This document shows positions 9,423-18,811 of a stretch of DNA of 64,000 nt, piece by piece. Origin of the DNA: Anaerolineales bacterium (GTDB lineage Bacteria > Chloroflexota > Anaerolineae > Anaerolineales > UBA4823); NCBI GenBank assembly GCA_016935755.1, contig JAFGQI010000015.1, forward strand, positions 62,001 to 126,000, written 5' to 3'. Both the position numbers and the translations under genes were made by a program. Below the pieces are notes generated by a model. It had not been told where the DNA came from and did no database searches. It saw only the letters and a program-made list of their open reading frames with translations. The number at the start of each line of letters is the position of its first letter. The stretch's first letter is position 1.

Positions 9423-10222
9423 CCGCGAAAGTTGTTACTGTTACCTCCGGTAAAGGGGGAGTGGGCAAAACAACCGCCACAGCTAATGTGGGGGCTGCCC
9501 TGGCAGATCTGGGGCACAAGGTTGTCTGCATCGATGGCGATATCGGGCTGCGCAACCTGGATGTTGTCCTGGGTTTGGAGAATCGGATTGTATATGATCT
9601 GGTGGATGTGATCGAGGGGCGCTGTCGTCTTCGTCAGGCAATGATTCGAGATAAACGCCTTCCAGAGCTGTACCTGATCCCGGCTGCTCAAACGCGCGAT
9701 AAGAGCGCAGTATCTCCCAGTGATATGGTGCGTTTGTGCGATGAACTCCGTCAGGAATATGATTGGATTTTAGTCGATTCACCCGCAGGTATTGAGCGCG
9801 GATTTCGCAATGCAGTCGCTCCGGCGGATATTGTCCTGGTGGTCACCAATCCGGAAGTATCTGCCGTGCGGGATGCAGATCGTATCATTGGCCTGGTTGA
9901 GGCCGAAGAAAAAGGCCCTGCACGGCTGTTGATCAACCGGTTAAAGCCCAACATGGTCCGCCGGGGTGATATGCTCTCGGTGGATGATGTGCTCGAATTG
10001 CTGGCAATTGAGCTGCTTGGCATGGTGCCAGATGATGATAACGTGGTGTTGAGCACCAATCGCGGCATGCCAGTAGTATTAGACGGGAAGAGTAGAGCCG
10101 GTCTGGCATTTCGCAACATTGCTCGTCGATTGACTGGGGAGCATGTTCCCTTCTTAAACCTGGAAGAAGAAAGCGGGTTCCTTGGGCGTCTGGCGCGCCT
10201 GATCCGTCCTGGAGGTAACTAA
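9419..10222 (+). CDS. minD: Septum site-determining ATPase MinD
   Basis: MinD is the membrane-cycling ATPase that recruits MinC and responds to MinE. The deviant Walker A KGGVGKTT is near residue 11-18, followed by the switch region DGDIGLRNLD and Walker B ILVDSPAGIE. The C terminus FLGRLARLIRPGGN looks like the amphipathic membrane-targeting helix. The ORF track begins 8 codons earlier at 9395. I prefer ATG 9419 because the protein then starts with MTAKVVTVTSGKGG as MinD proteins do, GAGAGAG precedes it, and it overlaps the minC stop as ATGA. minE follows after 1 base. Confidence 0.96.
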   Translation: MTAKVVTVTSGKGGVGKTTATANVGAALADLGHKVVCIDGDIGLRNLDVVLGLENRIVYDLVDVIEGRCRLRQAMIRDKRLPELYLIPAAQTRDKSAVSPSDMVRLCDELRQEYDWILVDSPAGIERGFRNAVAPADIVLVVTNPEVSAVRDADRIIGLVEAEEKGPARLLINRLKPNMVRRGDMLSVDDVLELLAIELLGMVPDDDNVVLSTNRGMPVVLDGKSRAGLAFRNIARRLTGEHVPFLNLEEESGFLGRLARLIRPGGN

Positions 10223-10223
10223 C

Positions 10224-10493
10224 ATGGGCAGCTTTTTTGATCGCCTGATGCATCGTCAACCAAAAAGCGCAGTCCAGGCCAAAGACCGCCTGAAACTTGT
10301 TCTCAGCCATGATCGGGCAGACCTGCCCCCAGGTGTTTTGGAAGAGCTTAAGGATGAGATTGTTGATATCATTTCTCGCCGCATCGAAATTGATCCGGGT
10401 GCGGTACGCATCCAGATGACTCATGATGGGAGAGAACAGCGACTGATTGCCGATATTCCTCTGCGCCCGTCGCGCAAACGGCGGATGGGATAG
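10224..10493 (+). CDS. minE: Cell division topological specificity factor MinE
   Basis: MinE stimulates MinD ATPase and drives pole-to-pole redistribution of the Min proteins. The 89-residue protein has the expected N-terminal membrane/anti-MinCD helix (SFFDRLMHRQPKSA), the AKDRLKLVLSHDRADLPP segment that contacts MinD, and a dimerisation domain including EIVDIISRRIEIDPGAV. The tail is strongly basic (RPSRKRRMG). It is the third gene of a minCDE operon. Confidence 0.93.
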   Translation: MGSFFDRLMHRQPKSAVQAKDRLKLVLSHDRADLPPGVLEELKDEIVDIISRRIEIDPGAVRIQMTHDGREQRLIADIPLRPSRKRRMG

Positions 10494-10549
10494 AAGCAGG
10501 CTTTTCCTTTGGCTTATTGTAATCCGTACGATCGGAATTTATTATCGGT

Positions 10550-11680
10550 ATGAGAGAGAAAAGGTACACCACCACTCCGATTATCACAAACTGGCGCCAC
10601 TTTGATTTTTGGCTCTTGGGGGCAGTTTTATTGTTAGTAATTGTGGGTGTCACCATGATCCGTTCAGCGGTAGCGGGGAATATTGAACTGGCCGAACTAA
10701 ACCTTGTCAACCGGCAGCTCATCTTCGCTGGGGCAGGTTTTGTTGTTATCCTGATTCTATCAGCTATTGATTACCGTTTTTGGTCTTCAATTAGCCGGGC
10801 CATGTACCTGGGTACAATATTGATCCTGGCTATTTTATATGTAGTGGGGTCAGCCCTATATGGCTCTGCGCGCTGGTTTGACACAGGCGTGATCTTGATC
10901 CAGCCTTCTGAGGTTGCTAAGATTGTCATGATCCTGGTGCTGGCTGATTTCTTTACCCGTCACAAAGGGCAGCTTGGTGATCTCACCTGGGTGGCGCGCA
11001 GTTTCATCCTCGCCCTGGGCATTGTCATTTGGATTCTTCTCCAGCCTAATCTGAGTACTTCGATCGTGATGTTGGTTTTATGGTTTGCTATGCTCTGGGC
11101 CAGCGGTCTGCGCATTAAACATTTGTTCATGTTTGTTGCTGGGGGGGTTATCTTACCATTTGCTGCTTTCCCGTTCCTGGTGGATTACCAGCAACGGCGG
11201 GTGATAAATTTCCTTTTTCCTGATCCCAATGCCAGTTATGGAGAGAGCTATAATATCCAACAAGCCCTGATCAGTATTGGTTCCGGAGGACTGTTCGGCC
11301 AGGGTTATGGCCACGGCACGCAGGTGCAGCTCCGTTTTCTGAAAGTGCGCTGGTCCGATTTTATTTTCTCTGCTATGGCCCAGGAATTCGGTTTTGTTGG
11401 TATGATTATTTTAATAGCAATCCTGTTCTTTGTAATCTACCGCTGCTTACGCGCAGCCCACCTGGCGCGCGATACTTTTGGAGGGCTGATCGCTTATGGC
11501 GTAGCGGTCTTGATTGCTTTCCAGGTGATCGTCAACATTGGTGTAAACCTCAACCTGATGCCCGCAACGGGTTTGACTTTGCCATTTGTTAGCTATGGGG
11601 GGAGTTCGTTGCTTTCAATCTTGATTGGCATCGGCCTGGTTGAAAGTGTTGTCCTGCGTCATAAAGCTTTAGAGTTATAA
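10550..11680 (+). CDS. rodA: SEDS peptidoglycan glycosyltransferase RodA
   Basis: RodA polymerises lipid II glycan chains with PBP2 during elongation. The 376-residue protein has about ten hydrophobic segments. SEDS signatures are present: GSARWFDTGVILIQPSEVAKI, the QALISIGSGGLFGQGYGHGTQ loop, and FVSYGGSSLL near the C terminus. RodA is favoured over FtsW because of its place beside mreBCD/PBP2 and its length. No Shine-Dalgarno sequence is evident in front of ATG 10550; the second in-frame Met is deep in the first helix, so this start is kept. Confidence 0.9.
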   Translation: MREKRYTTTPIITNWRHFDFWLLGAVLLLVIVGVTMIRSAVAGNIELAELNLVNRQLIFAGAGFVVILILSAIDYRFWSSISRAMYLGTILILAILYVVGSALYGSARWFDTGVILIQPSEVAKIVMILVLADFFTRHKGQLGDLTWVARSFILALGIVIWILLQPNLSTSIVMLVLWFAMLWASGLRIKHLFMFVAGGVILPFAAFPFLVDYQQRRVINFLFPDPNASYGESYNIQQALISIGSGGLFGQGYGHGTQVQLRFLKVRWSDFIFSAMAQEFGFVGMIILIAILFFVIYRCLRAAHLARDTFGGLIAYGVAVLIAFQVIVNIGVNLNLMPATGLTLPFVSYGGSSLLSILIGIGLVESVVLRHKALEL

Positions 11681-11691
11681 TACTGGCTTAT

Positions 11692-11708
11692 GTGTTCCTA
11701 TGGAACAC
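11692..11708. promoter_or_regulatory. Perfect palindrome upstream of gltX (operator candidate)
   Basis: GTGTTCC-TAT-GGAACAC is a 7-base perfect inverted repeat with a 3-base spacer. It sits 10 bases after a TATAAT (11676-11681, overlapping the rodA stop) and 28 bases before gltX. The position just downstream of the transcription start suits a repressor site; an RNA hairpin is the alternative. Confidence 0.4.
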
Positions 11709-11736
11709 GCTATTTGGTATTCGACGGGATTAGATT

Positions 11737-13224
11737 ATGTCCACACCTCAACCTGTCCGTGTCCGTTTTGCACCCTCACCAACTGGCCGAACCCATTTGG
11801 GCAGCGGTCGCACAGCTTTGTATGATTACCTGTTAGCCCGCCAGACGGGTGGTCAATTTATCCTGCGCATCGAGGATACCGATCAGAAACGTTATGTCCC
11901 GGGCGCAGAGAAGGAACTGATGGAAAGTCTGCATTGGCTGGGGTTGAATTGGGACGAGGGGCCTGACGTGGGTGGAGCGAATGGGCCTTATCGCCAATCG
12001 GAGCGCAGGGAGATCTATCAGCAACATGCCAGGCAGTTAATTGAGAGTGGCCATGCCTATTACTGTTTCTGCTCGCCCGAGCGGTTGGACAAGGTGCGCC
12101 AGGGTCAAATGAGCCTGAAACAAACCCCACGCTATGATGGCACCTGCCGCCGTCTGGATCCGGATGAGGCTGCCCGGCGTGTGGCAAATGGGGAGCGTCA
12201 TGTGGTGCGCTTTAGAATGCCCGTAGAAGGCGCTATCACTGTTCACGACCATCTGCGGGGTGATATCACCGTTGAGAACGCCAACCTGGATGATTACATT
12301 ATTGTAAAATCGGATGGCTTGGCTCTTTATCATCTGGCTGCCATGGTAGATGACCACCTGATGAATGTCTCACATGTGATCCGTGGTTCTGAATGGCTGT
12401 CCACTTTTCCTCTGCACGGCCATATCCTGCGCGCTTTCGGCTGGCAGGAACCAGTTTGGGTGCATCTTTCTATTTTTTTGAAACCCAGCGGCAAGGGCAA
12501 GATGAGTAAACGCGAATCTGCTCAAATTATGCAGGATGGTTACTCAATTTTTGTTAACGATCTGGCGGAGCTTGGATATCTTCCAGAGGCAGTGGTCAAT
12601 TGGATCGCGCTGATGGGATGGAGCTATGATGATCGTGGTGAATTTTTTACTATGGACGACCTGGTAGAGAAATTCAGCTTGGATCACCTGAATCCGGCCC
12701 CTGCGGCGATTAATTTCACTAAACTGGATCACTTTAACGGTTTGCACATCCGCAGCCTGCCGCCTGCTGAACTATCTCGCAGGGTCAAGCCTTTCTTACA
12801 GGCAGCCGGTTATGTCGTAAACGATGAAAAACTATTGAAAATTTACCCGATCATCCGCGAACGACTAAGCACCCTGGATGATATTGTGCCAATGGCGGGA
12901 TTCTTTTTCAAGGGAGATGTATTTCCTGATCCGAAAGAATTGGTGGGTGAGAAGATGAGCCCCTCCGAATCGGCAATTGCTGCTCGTTGTGCTTACCAGA
13001 TTTTGGATGCGCTCCCCGAGATTGGCTTGCAGACCGCTGAACCTCCCATGCGCCAGTTGGCTGAAGAATTGGGCTTGAAGGCGGGTCAGCTCTTTGGAAT
13101 ATTGCGTGTAGCTGTCACTGGTCAAAAGGTCAGTCCGCCGCTTTTTGAGAGTATGGAAATCATTGGCAGAGAGCAAGTATTGAATCGCCTGCAGCGGGCG
13201 ATCAAGCTGTTGGATGGGTTGTAA
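11737..13224 (+). CDS. gltX: Glutamyl-tRNA synthetase
   Basis: GltX charges tRNA-Glu with glutamate. This is a class I synthetase: the HIGH-like motif is HLGSGRT in RFAPSPTGRTHLGSGRTALY, and the KMSKS loop is GKMSKRES near residue 252-258. The C-terminal anticodon-binding helical domain extends from about residue 320. The length of 495 is typical of bacterial GluRS. Because glnS and tRNA-Gln are encoded next door, this enzyme need not be the non-discriminating type, but sequence alone does not settle that. Confidence 0.95.
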   Translation: MSTPQPVRVRFAPSPTGRTHLGSGRTALYDYLLARQTGGQFILRIEDTDQKRYVPGAEKELMESLHWLGLNWDEGPDVGGANGPYRQSERREIYQQHARQLIESGHAYYCFCSPERLDKVRQGQMSLKQTPRYDGTCRRLDPDEAARRVANGERHVVRFRMPVEGAITVHDHLRGDITVENANLDDYIIVKSDGLALYHLAAMVDDHLMNVSHVIRGSEWLSTFPLHGHILRAFGWQEPVWVHLSIFLKPSGKGKMSKRESAQIMQDGYSIFVNDLAELGYLPEAVVNWIALMGWSYDDRGEFFTMDDLVEKFSLDHLNPAPAAINFTKLDHFNGLHIRSLPPAELSRRVKPFLQAAGYVVNDEKLLKIYPIIRERLSTLDDIVPMAGFFFKGDVFPDPKELVGEKMSPSESAIAARCAYQILDALPEIGLQTAEPPMRQLAEELGLKAGQLFGILRVAVTGQKVSPPLFESMEIIGREQVLNRLQRAIKLLDGL

Positions 13225-13258
13225 AAAAGTCGGGCGGTTTACCCGCCCGATTTCTTTT
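13223..13258. terminator. Shared bidirectional terminator between gltX and glnS
   Basis: CGGGCGG and CCGCCCG form a short GC-rich stem flanked by AAAAAA on the left and TTTCTTTT on the right, so it can stop transcription from both convergent genes. It fills the whole gap between their stop codons. Confidence 0.85.
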
Positions 13259-14950
13259 CTAAGTGGTCAGGGCTTTTTCGATCCTGGCCCATTCATCCTT
13301 CAATGTCACTGTGCGATTAAAAACCAGGCTTTCCCCATTTGAATCTGGATCAACACAAAAATAGCCCAGGCGTTCAAACTGGAAGCGGTCGCCAGGTTTT
13401 GCAGTCATCAGGCTGGGTTCCACGTAGCTGGATGTAAGCACCCGCAGTGAGGTTGGATTGATCGTCTCCAGGAAGGTGCTGCCTTCTTCGACATCTTCGG
13501 GGTTTTCCTGGGTGAAGAGGCGCTCGTAAAGGCGAACTTCAACCGGCAGGGCATGAGGAGCAGACAGCCAGTGGATCGTGGCTTTTACTTTGCGACCATT
13601 CGGAGCTTCACCTCCACGTGTCTCTGGATCGTAGGTACAGAGCAGTTCTACCGCCTGGCCTTGTTCGTCTTTGACTACGTCAATGCACTTGATGAAATAG
13701 CCATAGCGCAGGCGTACTTCTCGCCCTGGCGCCAGACGATAATACTTGGGCGGCGGGTCCTCCCGGAAATCATCCTGTTCGATATACAACACGCGGGAGA
13801 AGGGGACTTTGCGTGTCCCCATATCTGGATCTTCGGGGTTGTTGATCGCATCTAACTGTTCTACCTGATCTTCAGGATAATTGATCAGCACAACTTTTAG
13901 CGGGTTCAGAATGCCCATCACTCGCGGCGATCGTTTATTCAGATCCTGGCGCACACAATGCTCTAGAAGGGCAATATCCACCACGCTGAAATGTTTTGCC
14001 ACACCAACGCGGCTGCAAAACTCAACTACTGCCTCAGAAGGGTAGCCCCGCCTTCGCATCCCAGAGAGCGTTGGCATGCGTGGATCGTCCCAACCGCGCA
14101 CATAGCCCTCCTTGACCAGTTTGATGAGTTTGCGTTTGCTGAGGACAGTATAATTCAATTCGAGACGGGCGAATTCTAACTGCCGCGGCTGGTAGATGCC
14201 CAACTCTTGCAAGAACCAGTCATACAACGGGCGGTGATCTTCATATTCCAGGGAACATAGCGAATGGGTAATTCCTTCGATCGAGTCGGATTGACCGTGG
14301 GCAAAGTCATACATCGGGTAGATGCACCAGGCATCGCCTGTGCGGTGGTGGGGTGGTTCATGCAAAATGCGATACATCACCGGATCACGCATGTTCATGT
14401 TGCCGGAAGACATATCGATTTTTGCCCGCAGCACACAAGCGCCATCGGGAAATTCGCCTTTGCGCATCCGTTCAAACAAATCCAGGTTCTCTTCAACTGA
14501 ACGGGCGCGGTAGGGGCTTTCTCTACCAGGCTCAGTCAGGGTGCCACGATAGGAGCGGATTTCATCGGCGCTCAAGTCATCAACGTACGCTTTTCCCTTT
14601 TGAATTAATATTAAAGCAAACTGGTAAAGCTGCTCGAAATAATCGGAAGCATAGTATTCCCGATCTTCCCAGTCGAAACCCAGCCAACGGATATCTGCTT
14701 TGATTGCATCCACGTATTCGACTTCTTCCTTAACCGGGTTGGTATCGTCAAAACGCAGGTTGTACAGCCCACCGTAATCGCGGGCTATGCCAAACGTAAT
14801 GCAGATCGCTTTGGCATGCCCGATATGCAGATAGCCGTTTGGCTCTGGCGGAAAACGTGTATGCACACGGGTAAACCGCCCCGTACGCATATCCTCGTTC
14901 ACTGCTTCACGGATAAAATCGGTTGCAGCAGGTATTTCATCAGGGTTCAT
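13259..14950 (-). CDS. glnS: Glutaminyl-tRNA synthetase
   Basis: GlnS attaches glutamine directly to tRNA-Gln. The HIGH motif is in [17 protein letters not shown] and the KMSKS-like loop is VLSKRKLI; the C-terminal half is the beta-barrel anticodon-binding domain typical of GlnRS. The ORF track begins at a GTG at 14968. I prefer ATG 14950, because it gives the same N-terminal length before FPPEPNG as the E. coli enzyme ([15 protein letters not shown]). The 563-residue length fits. GlnRS is absent from many bacteria, which instead use GatCAB, so its presence next to a tRNA-Gln gene is informative about how this organism makes Gln-tRNA. Confidence 0.95.
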   Translation of the reverse strand: MNPDEIPAATDFIREAVNEDMRTGRFTRVHTRFPPEPNGYLHIGHAKAICITFGIARDYGGLYNLRFDDTNPVKEEVEYVDAIKADIRWLGFDWEDREYYASDYFEQLYQFALILIQKGKAYVDDLSADEIRSYRGTLTEPGRESPYRARSVEENLDLFERMRKGEFPDGACVLRAKIDMSSGNMNMRDPVMYRILHEPPHHRTGDAWCIYPMYDFAHGQSDSIEGITHSLCSLEYEDHRPLYDWFLQELGIYQPRQLEFARLELNYTVLSKRKLIKLVKEGYVRGWDDPRMPTLSGMRRRGYPSEAVVEFCSRVGVAKHFSVVDIALLEHCVRQDLNKRSPRVMGILNPLKVVLINYPEDQVEQLDAINNPEDPDMGTRKVPFSRVLYIEQDDFREDPPPKYYRLAPGREVRLRYGYFIKCIDVVKDEQGQAVELLCTYDPETRGGEAPNGRKVKATIHWLSAPHALPVEVRLYERLFTQENPEDVEEGSTFLETINPTSLRVLTSSYVEPSLMTAKPGDRFQFERLGYFCVDPDSNGESLVFNRTVTLKDEWARIEKALTT

Positions 14951-15059
14951 CAATAATCCAGGCCTCACTTTCTATGAAAAAATCCTATCCATTATAACAA
15001 AGCTCTGACGGATTGGTTTGACGTTCCTGGTTAATCGTGGTAAAATGCCCTTCGCTTGT

Positions 15060-15133
15060 TGGGGGCTCGTCTAACGGTAGGACAGCAGACTCTGGATCTG
15101 TATGTAGAGGTTCGAATCCTTTGCCCCCAGCCA
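15060..15133 (+). tRNA. tRNA-Gln (anticodon CUG), CCA encoded
   Basis: The acceptor strands TGGGGGC and GCCCCCA pair, giving the weak U1-A72 first pair and G73 discriminator characteristic of tRNA-Gln. The anticodon stem GCAGA/TCTGT encloses the loop CTCTGGA with anticodon CTG, reading CAG codons. The T arm carries GGTTCGAATCC. The 3' CCA is encoded. It is divergent from glnS and has its own terminator. Confidence 0.95.
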
Positions 15134-15140
15134 AAAAGAT

Positions 15141-15176
15141 CCCTCCACCGGTGTGGTAGAGGGTTTCTTTTTTTTT
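15141..15176 (+). terminator. Rho-independent terminator after tRNA-Gln
   Basis: CCCTCCACC and GGTAGAGGG form a stem with one unpaired position, followed by TTTCTTTTTTTTT. Confidence 0.9.
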
Positions 15177-15206
15177 GCTGCCTCTATTTTGGTGATCAGC
15201 CTCGCA

Positions 15207-15215
15207 TGGTATAAT
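15207..15215 (+). promoter_or_regulatory. Extended -10 promoter for sucCD
   Basis: TGGTATAAT lies 50 bases before sucC and after the tRNA terminator; no clear -35 is seen. Confidence 0.6.
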
Positions 15216-15264
15216 GCCCATGCTAAAAACGTCAGTTTGACCAATTTAGGGAGAGAATACCTGC

Positions 15265-16401
15265 ATGAAACTACATGAATATCAGTCTAAACAAATATTT
15301 GCCAGATATGGCATCCCGATTCCTCAAGGACGGGTGGCGGCTACCGCAGATGAAGCGAAACAAATCGCGAAAGAACTGGGTGGCCGCGTTGTAATTAAAT
15401 CCCAGGTTTTGGTAGGTGGACGAGGCAAGGCTGGGGGTATTCGTCTTGCCAGGAGCCCCGAAGAAGCTGGTGAACTGGCTGCGATGATCCTGGCGATGGA
15501 AATCAAGGGCTTGCCTGTTCGCAAAGTGCTGGTGGATCAGGCAGCCAGCATCGATAAAGAAATTTACCTGGGGATTACCAATGATCGTTCTGCCCGCCGC
15601 CCAGTAATGATGGCATCATCTGCAGGTGGTGTGGAAATTGAGGAGGTTGCGCGTCTGACCCCAGATAAAATTATTAAAGTACATATAGATCCTCTGCTTG
15701 GGCTGCGAGATTATCAGGCGCGGGATATCGCCGCAGGGATTGACCTGCCACGCGACTACTGGCGTACTTTTGGACAGATAGCCCACGCCCTGTGGCAGGC
15801 TTATCAGGAATGCGATGCTACACTGGCCGAAATCAATCCTCTGGTGACGACCGCAGATAAGCAGTTGATCGCTCTGGATGGTAAGATGCTGATTGATGAC
15901 AATGCTCTATACCGTCAGACAACCCTGGCAGAAATGCGTGACCTGGATGTTGAGGCGCCTTCGGAGATCGAAGCCCGGCGATATGGCCTGTCCTTCATCA
16001 AGCTGGATGGTAATATTGGTTGCATGGTGAACGGTGCTGGTTTGGCCATGACCACGATGGATATCATCAAGCTTTTTGGAGGTTCTCCAGCCAATTTCCT
16101 GGATATTGGTGGCGGGGCATCCTCGGAGAAGGTGGCGGCTGCTTTGCGTATCATCCTATCTGACTCGAATGTCAAAGCAGTTCTCTACAACATTTTTGGC
16201 GGGATTACCCGCTGTGATGAGGTCGCGCGCGGCATCCTGGCTGCCCTGGCAGAGGTAAAGACGCAGGTGCCGATGGTTGTTCGCCTGGTTGGCACAAATG
16301 CAGAGGAAGGCCGTCAAATACTGGCCCAGGCCAACATGATCACTGCAGAAACTCTGGCCGATGCCGCTCAAAAAGCGGTGGCTGTGGCAACGGGAGGCTG
16401 A
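15265..16401 (+). CDS. sucC: Succinyl-CoA synthetase, beta subunit (ADP/GDP-forming)
   Basis: SucC provides the nucleotide-binding half of succinyl-CoA synthetase, which converts succinyl-CoA to succinate with substrate-level phosphorylation. The protein opens with [18 protein letters not shown], has the ATP-grasp segment [17 protein letters not shown], and near the C terminus the CoA-ligase site FLDIGGGAS and [11 protein letters not shown]. The length of 378 residues is slightly below the usual 385-400. GGGAGAG stands upstream of the ATG. sucD begins 2 bases after the stop. The pair would process the succinyl-CoA made by KorAB. Confidence 0.95.
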   Translation: MKLHEYQSKQIFARYGIPIPQGRVAATADEAKQIAKELGGRVVIKSQVLVGGRGKAGGIRLARSPEEAGELAAMILAMEIKGLPVRKVLVDQAASIDKEIYLGITNDRSARRPVMMASSAGGVEIEEVARLTPDKIIKVHIDPLLGLRDYQARDIAAGIDLPRDYWRTFGQIAHALWQAYQECDATLAEINPLVTTADKQLIALDGKMLIDDNALYRQTTLAEMRDLDVEAPSEIEARRYGLSFIKLDGNIGCMVNGAGLAMTTMDIIKLFGGSPANFLDIGGGASSEKVAAALRIILSDSNVKAVLYNIFGGITRCDEVARGILAALAEVKTQVPMVVRLVGTNAEEGRQILAQANMITAETLADAAQKAVAVATGG

Positions 16402-16403
16402 AC

Positions 16404-17267
16404 ATGAGCATATTGATCAATAAGCATACACGCTTGCTGGTGCAGGGGATCACTGGGAACGAGGGTTTATTCCACACGGAGCAAATGGTAGCCTATGGCA
16501 CGCAGGTGGTGGCTGGCGTCACCCCTGGCAAGGGTGGCGAGTGGGTGCTGGGAGGCAAAGTCCCGGTTTTTGACTCTGTCAAATTGGCAGCTGAGGCCAC
16601 TGGAGCAAATGCGAGCGTTATTTTTGTCCCGGCGCGCTTTTCTGCCGATGCTATCTATGAAGCTGCGGATGCGGGTTTGCCCCTGATTGTGTGCATCACA
16701 GAGGGGATTCCTGTACAGGATATGATGCGCGTGCGCAATTATCTGGATCAAAAAGGTGCCCGCCTGGTTGGCCCGAACTGCCCCGGCTTACTCACTCCTG
16801 GAGAAGCTAAGGTCGGCATTATCCCAGGCAATATTGCTATTCCAGGTAAAATTGGGGTTGTGTCCCGCTCAGGCACTCTGACCTACGAACTTCTGTATGC
16901 TCTGAAGCTGCATGGTATGGGGGTCAGCACCTGTGTGGGGATTGGTGGCGATCCCATTAACGGCACGAATTTTATTGACTGCCTGAGCATGTTTGAGGAT
17001 GATCACCATACTGAGAAAGTGGTTATGATTGGTGAAATCGGTGGAACAGATGAAGAGAAAGCGGCTGAGTTTATCTCTGATCACATGACCAAGCAGGTCG
17101 TCAGCTTCATTGCTGGTCAGACCGCGCCACCTGGTAAACGCATGGGGCACGCCGGAGCAATTATTGAAGGGGGTTCGGGTACCGCCGCGGATAAGGTCAA
17201 AGCTTTGGAGACTGCTGGGGTGCATGTTGCCCGTCACCCGGAAGAAATCCCAGATCTGTTGAAGTAG
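16404..17267 (+). CDS. sucD: Succinyl-CoA synthetase, alpha subunit
   Basis: SucD binds CoA and carries the phosphorylated histidine. Visible features: QGITGNEG near the N terminus, the CoA-binding [11 protein letters not shown] and [17 protein letters not shown], and the active-site region KRMGHAGAI with the phospho-histidine. The length of 287 is standard. CGGGAGG within the sucC end acts as its ribosome binding site. A strong bidirectional terminator follows. Confidence 0.96.
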   Translation: MSILINKHTRLLVQGITGNEGLFHTEQMVAYGTQVVAGVTPGKGGEWVLGGKVPVFDSVKLAAEATGANASVIFVPARFSADAIYEAADAGLPLIVCITEGIPVQDMMRVRNYLDQKGARLVGPNCPGLLTPGEAKVGIIPGNIAIPGKIGVVSRSGTLTYELLYALKLHGMGVSTCVGIGGDPINGTNFIDCLSMFEDDHHTEKVVMIGEIGGTDEEKAAEFISDHMTKQVVSFIAGQTAPPGKRMGHAGAIIEGGSGTAADKVKALETAGVHVARHPEEIPDLLK

Positions 17268-17297
17268 ATCTGTGGATCGTTGATGTTGGTGTCAGAA

Positions 17298-17344
17298 TAT
17301 AATAAAAAGTCCGCTCCAGCCAGGAACGGACTTTTTATTATATT
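17298..17344. terminator. Bidirectional terminator between sucD and acpP
   Basis: AATAAAAAGTCCG and CGGACTTTTTATT are perfect complements around a 12-base loop, with A and T runs on both sides, serving the convergent sucCD and acpP transcripts. Confidence 0.92.
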
Positions 17345-17371
17345 GATAGAATTTAAGGCTGGTGGGCGCGA

Positions 17372-17605
17372 TTATTGGTGGGATTCGAGGTATTTGATTG
17401 CCTCACCAACAGTGGTGATTTTCTGAGCGTCTTCATCCGAAATTTCGCCGCCGAACTTGTCCTCAAAGGCCATGATCAGTTCGACCAGGTCGAGCGAGTC
17501 TGCTTCCAGATCTTCCCGAAAACGTGCTTCCGGGGTAACTTTCGCTTCATCGACGCCGAGCAGATCGACGATAATTGCCTTGATCTCTTCAAAAGTATCA
17601 GCCAT
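17372..17605 (-). CDS. acpP: Acyl carrier protein
   Basis: ACP carries growing acyl chains on a phosphopantetheine arm in fatty acid synthesis. The 77-residue acidic protein has the attachment serine in [10 protein letters not shown] (Ser37) and the four-helix pattern of the family. AGGAGA is placed 9 bases before the ATG. It is a single-gene unit with its own promoter, diverging from fni. Confidence 0.96.
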   Translation of the reverse strand: MADTFEEIKAIIVDLLGVDEAKVTPEARFREDLEADSLDLVELIMAFEDKFGGEISDEDAQKITTVGEAIKYLESHQ

Positions 17606-17654
17606 GAGTGGTTTCTCCTAAATCTTGGATTTAATCTTTCAAATGATTGGGCCA

Positions 17655-17682
17655 ATTGTAATCTCCTGTCCGGTTCTGTCAA
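17655..17682 (-). promoter_or_regulatory. Sigma-70-type promoter for acpP
   Basis: On the minus strand, TTGACA (17677-17682) and TACAAT (17655-17660) are separated by 16 bases and lie about 50 bases upstream of acpP. Confidence 0.75.
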
Positions 17683-17717
17683 GGATGAGTTATATGCAAG
17701 TCATCAATATGCTTATG

Positions 17718-17746
17718 TTGACAGAGCTTGGACAGGCTGGTAATAT
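17718..17746 (+). promoter_or_regulatory. Sigma-70-type promoter for fni
   Basis: TTGACA (17718-17723), a 17-base spacer ending in TGG, and TAATAT (17741-17746) sit 27 bases before the fni ATG: a consensus -35 with an extended -10. It diverges from the acpP promoter, about 35 bases away. Confidence 0.8.
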
Positions 17747-17773
17747 AGCCTCATCGAAAAGGAACACCGACGG

Positions 17774-18811
17774 ATGCCAGAAGTTACGCCAATTGGCTCG
17801 CGCAAGGCAGATCATATTCGCATAAACCTAGAAGAGGATGTGCGCTCGGGTCTCACCACTGGACTCGAACAGTATCATTTTATCCACCGAGCGGTGCCCG
17901 AGCTCAATCTGGATGATATCGACATGAACCAGGTTATATTTGGACGCCATCTGCGGTCTCCAATCCTGATTTCTTCGATGACTGGCGGTACACCCGAGTC
18001 AGGGGAGCTCAACCGGATCCTGGCCGAAGCTGCTCAGGCGGCTGGCATAGCTATGGGGCTGGGTTCACAGCGCGCAGCTATCGAGCATCCTGAACTTGCT
18101 GATACATACCAGGTGCGCAAGTATGCCCCGGATGTGCTGCTTCTGGCAAACCTGGGGGCCGTGCAGTTGAATTATGGCTATGGAATCGACCAATGTCGGC
18201 GCGCGGTCGAGATGATTGAGGCTGACGCTTTGATCCTGCATTTCAACGCCCTTCAGGAAGCTGTCCAGCCCGAGGGAGATACCCGTTTTGCGGGCTTGCT
18301 GGGCAAGATTGAGGAAGTTTGCCGGGCTTTACCCGTTCCAGTAATTGCTAAGGAGGTAGGTTGGGGGTTCTCTGAGGAAGATGCTCGTCGGCTTGCACAG
18401 GTAGGGGTGACAGCGATTGATGTCGCTGGTGCAGGAGGCACATCCTGGTCGCAGGTGGAAATGCACCGGGCAACATCTGAAGGCCAGCGCAGATTGGCGG
18501 CGGCTTTTGTGGAGTGGGGTATTCCTACCAGCGAGGCGATTCTCAACGTCTGCCGGGGCGCGCCCGGGATGGTTATTTTTGCCTCGGGCGGCTTACGCAG
18601 CGGGGTAGAAATTGCGAAGTGCCTGGCATTGGGCGCCTCCCTGGGCGGGATGGCAGGGCCTTTTATCAAGGCTGCTGCCTCCTCGCTGGAAGATACACTT
18701 CAAACGATCCAGGAGATTCGCCGTGAGATTCAGGTGTGTATGTTTGCCAGCGGGGCGGGTAATCTCCAGGCTCTGCAGAAAGGTCGCATTGTGAAGAAAG
18801 GGACGGTATGA
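17774..18811 (+). CDS. fni: Type 2 isopentenyl-diphosphate delta-isomerase (FMN)
   Basis: This enzyme interconverts IPP and DMAPP, and the type 2 family needs FMN and NAD(P)H. Family marks are [15 protein letters not shown] at the N terminus, [52 protein letters not shown], the phosphate-binding [10 protein letters not shown] and the C-terminal ASGGLRSG with [10 protein letters not shown]. The length of 345 is typical. AAGGA precedes the ATG. The stop overlaps the next gene as ATGA, tying it to polyprenyl diphosphate synthesis. Confidence 0.95.
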   Translation: MPEVTPIGSRKADHIRINLEEDVRSGLTTGLEQYHFIHRAVPELNLDDIDMNQVIFGRHLRSPILISSMTGGTPESGELNRILAEAAQAAGIAMGLGSQRAAIEHPELADTYQVRKYAPDVLLLANLGAVQLNYGYGIDQCRRAVEMIEADALILHFNALQEAVQPEGDTRFAGLLGKIEEVCRALPVPVIAKEVGWGFSEEDARRLAQVGVTAIDVAGAGGTSWSQVEMHRATSEGQRRLAAAFVEWGIPTSEAILNVCRGAPGMVIFASGGLRSGVEIAKCLALGASLGGMAGPFIKAAASSLEDTLQTIQEIRREIQVCMFASGAGNLQALQKGRIVKKGTV

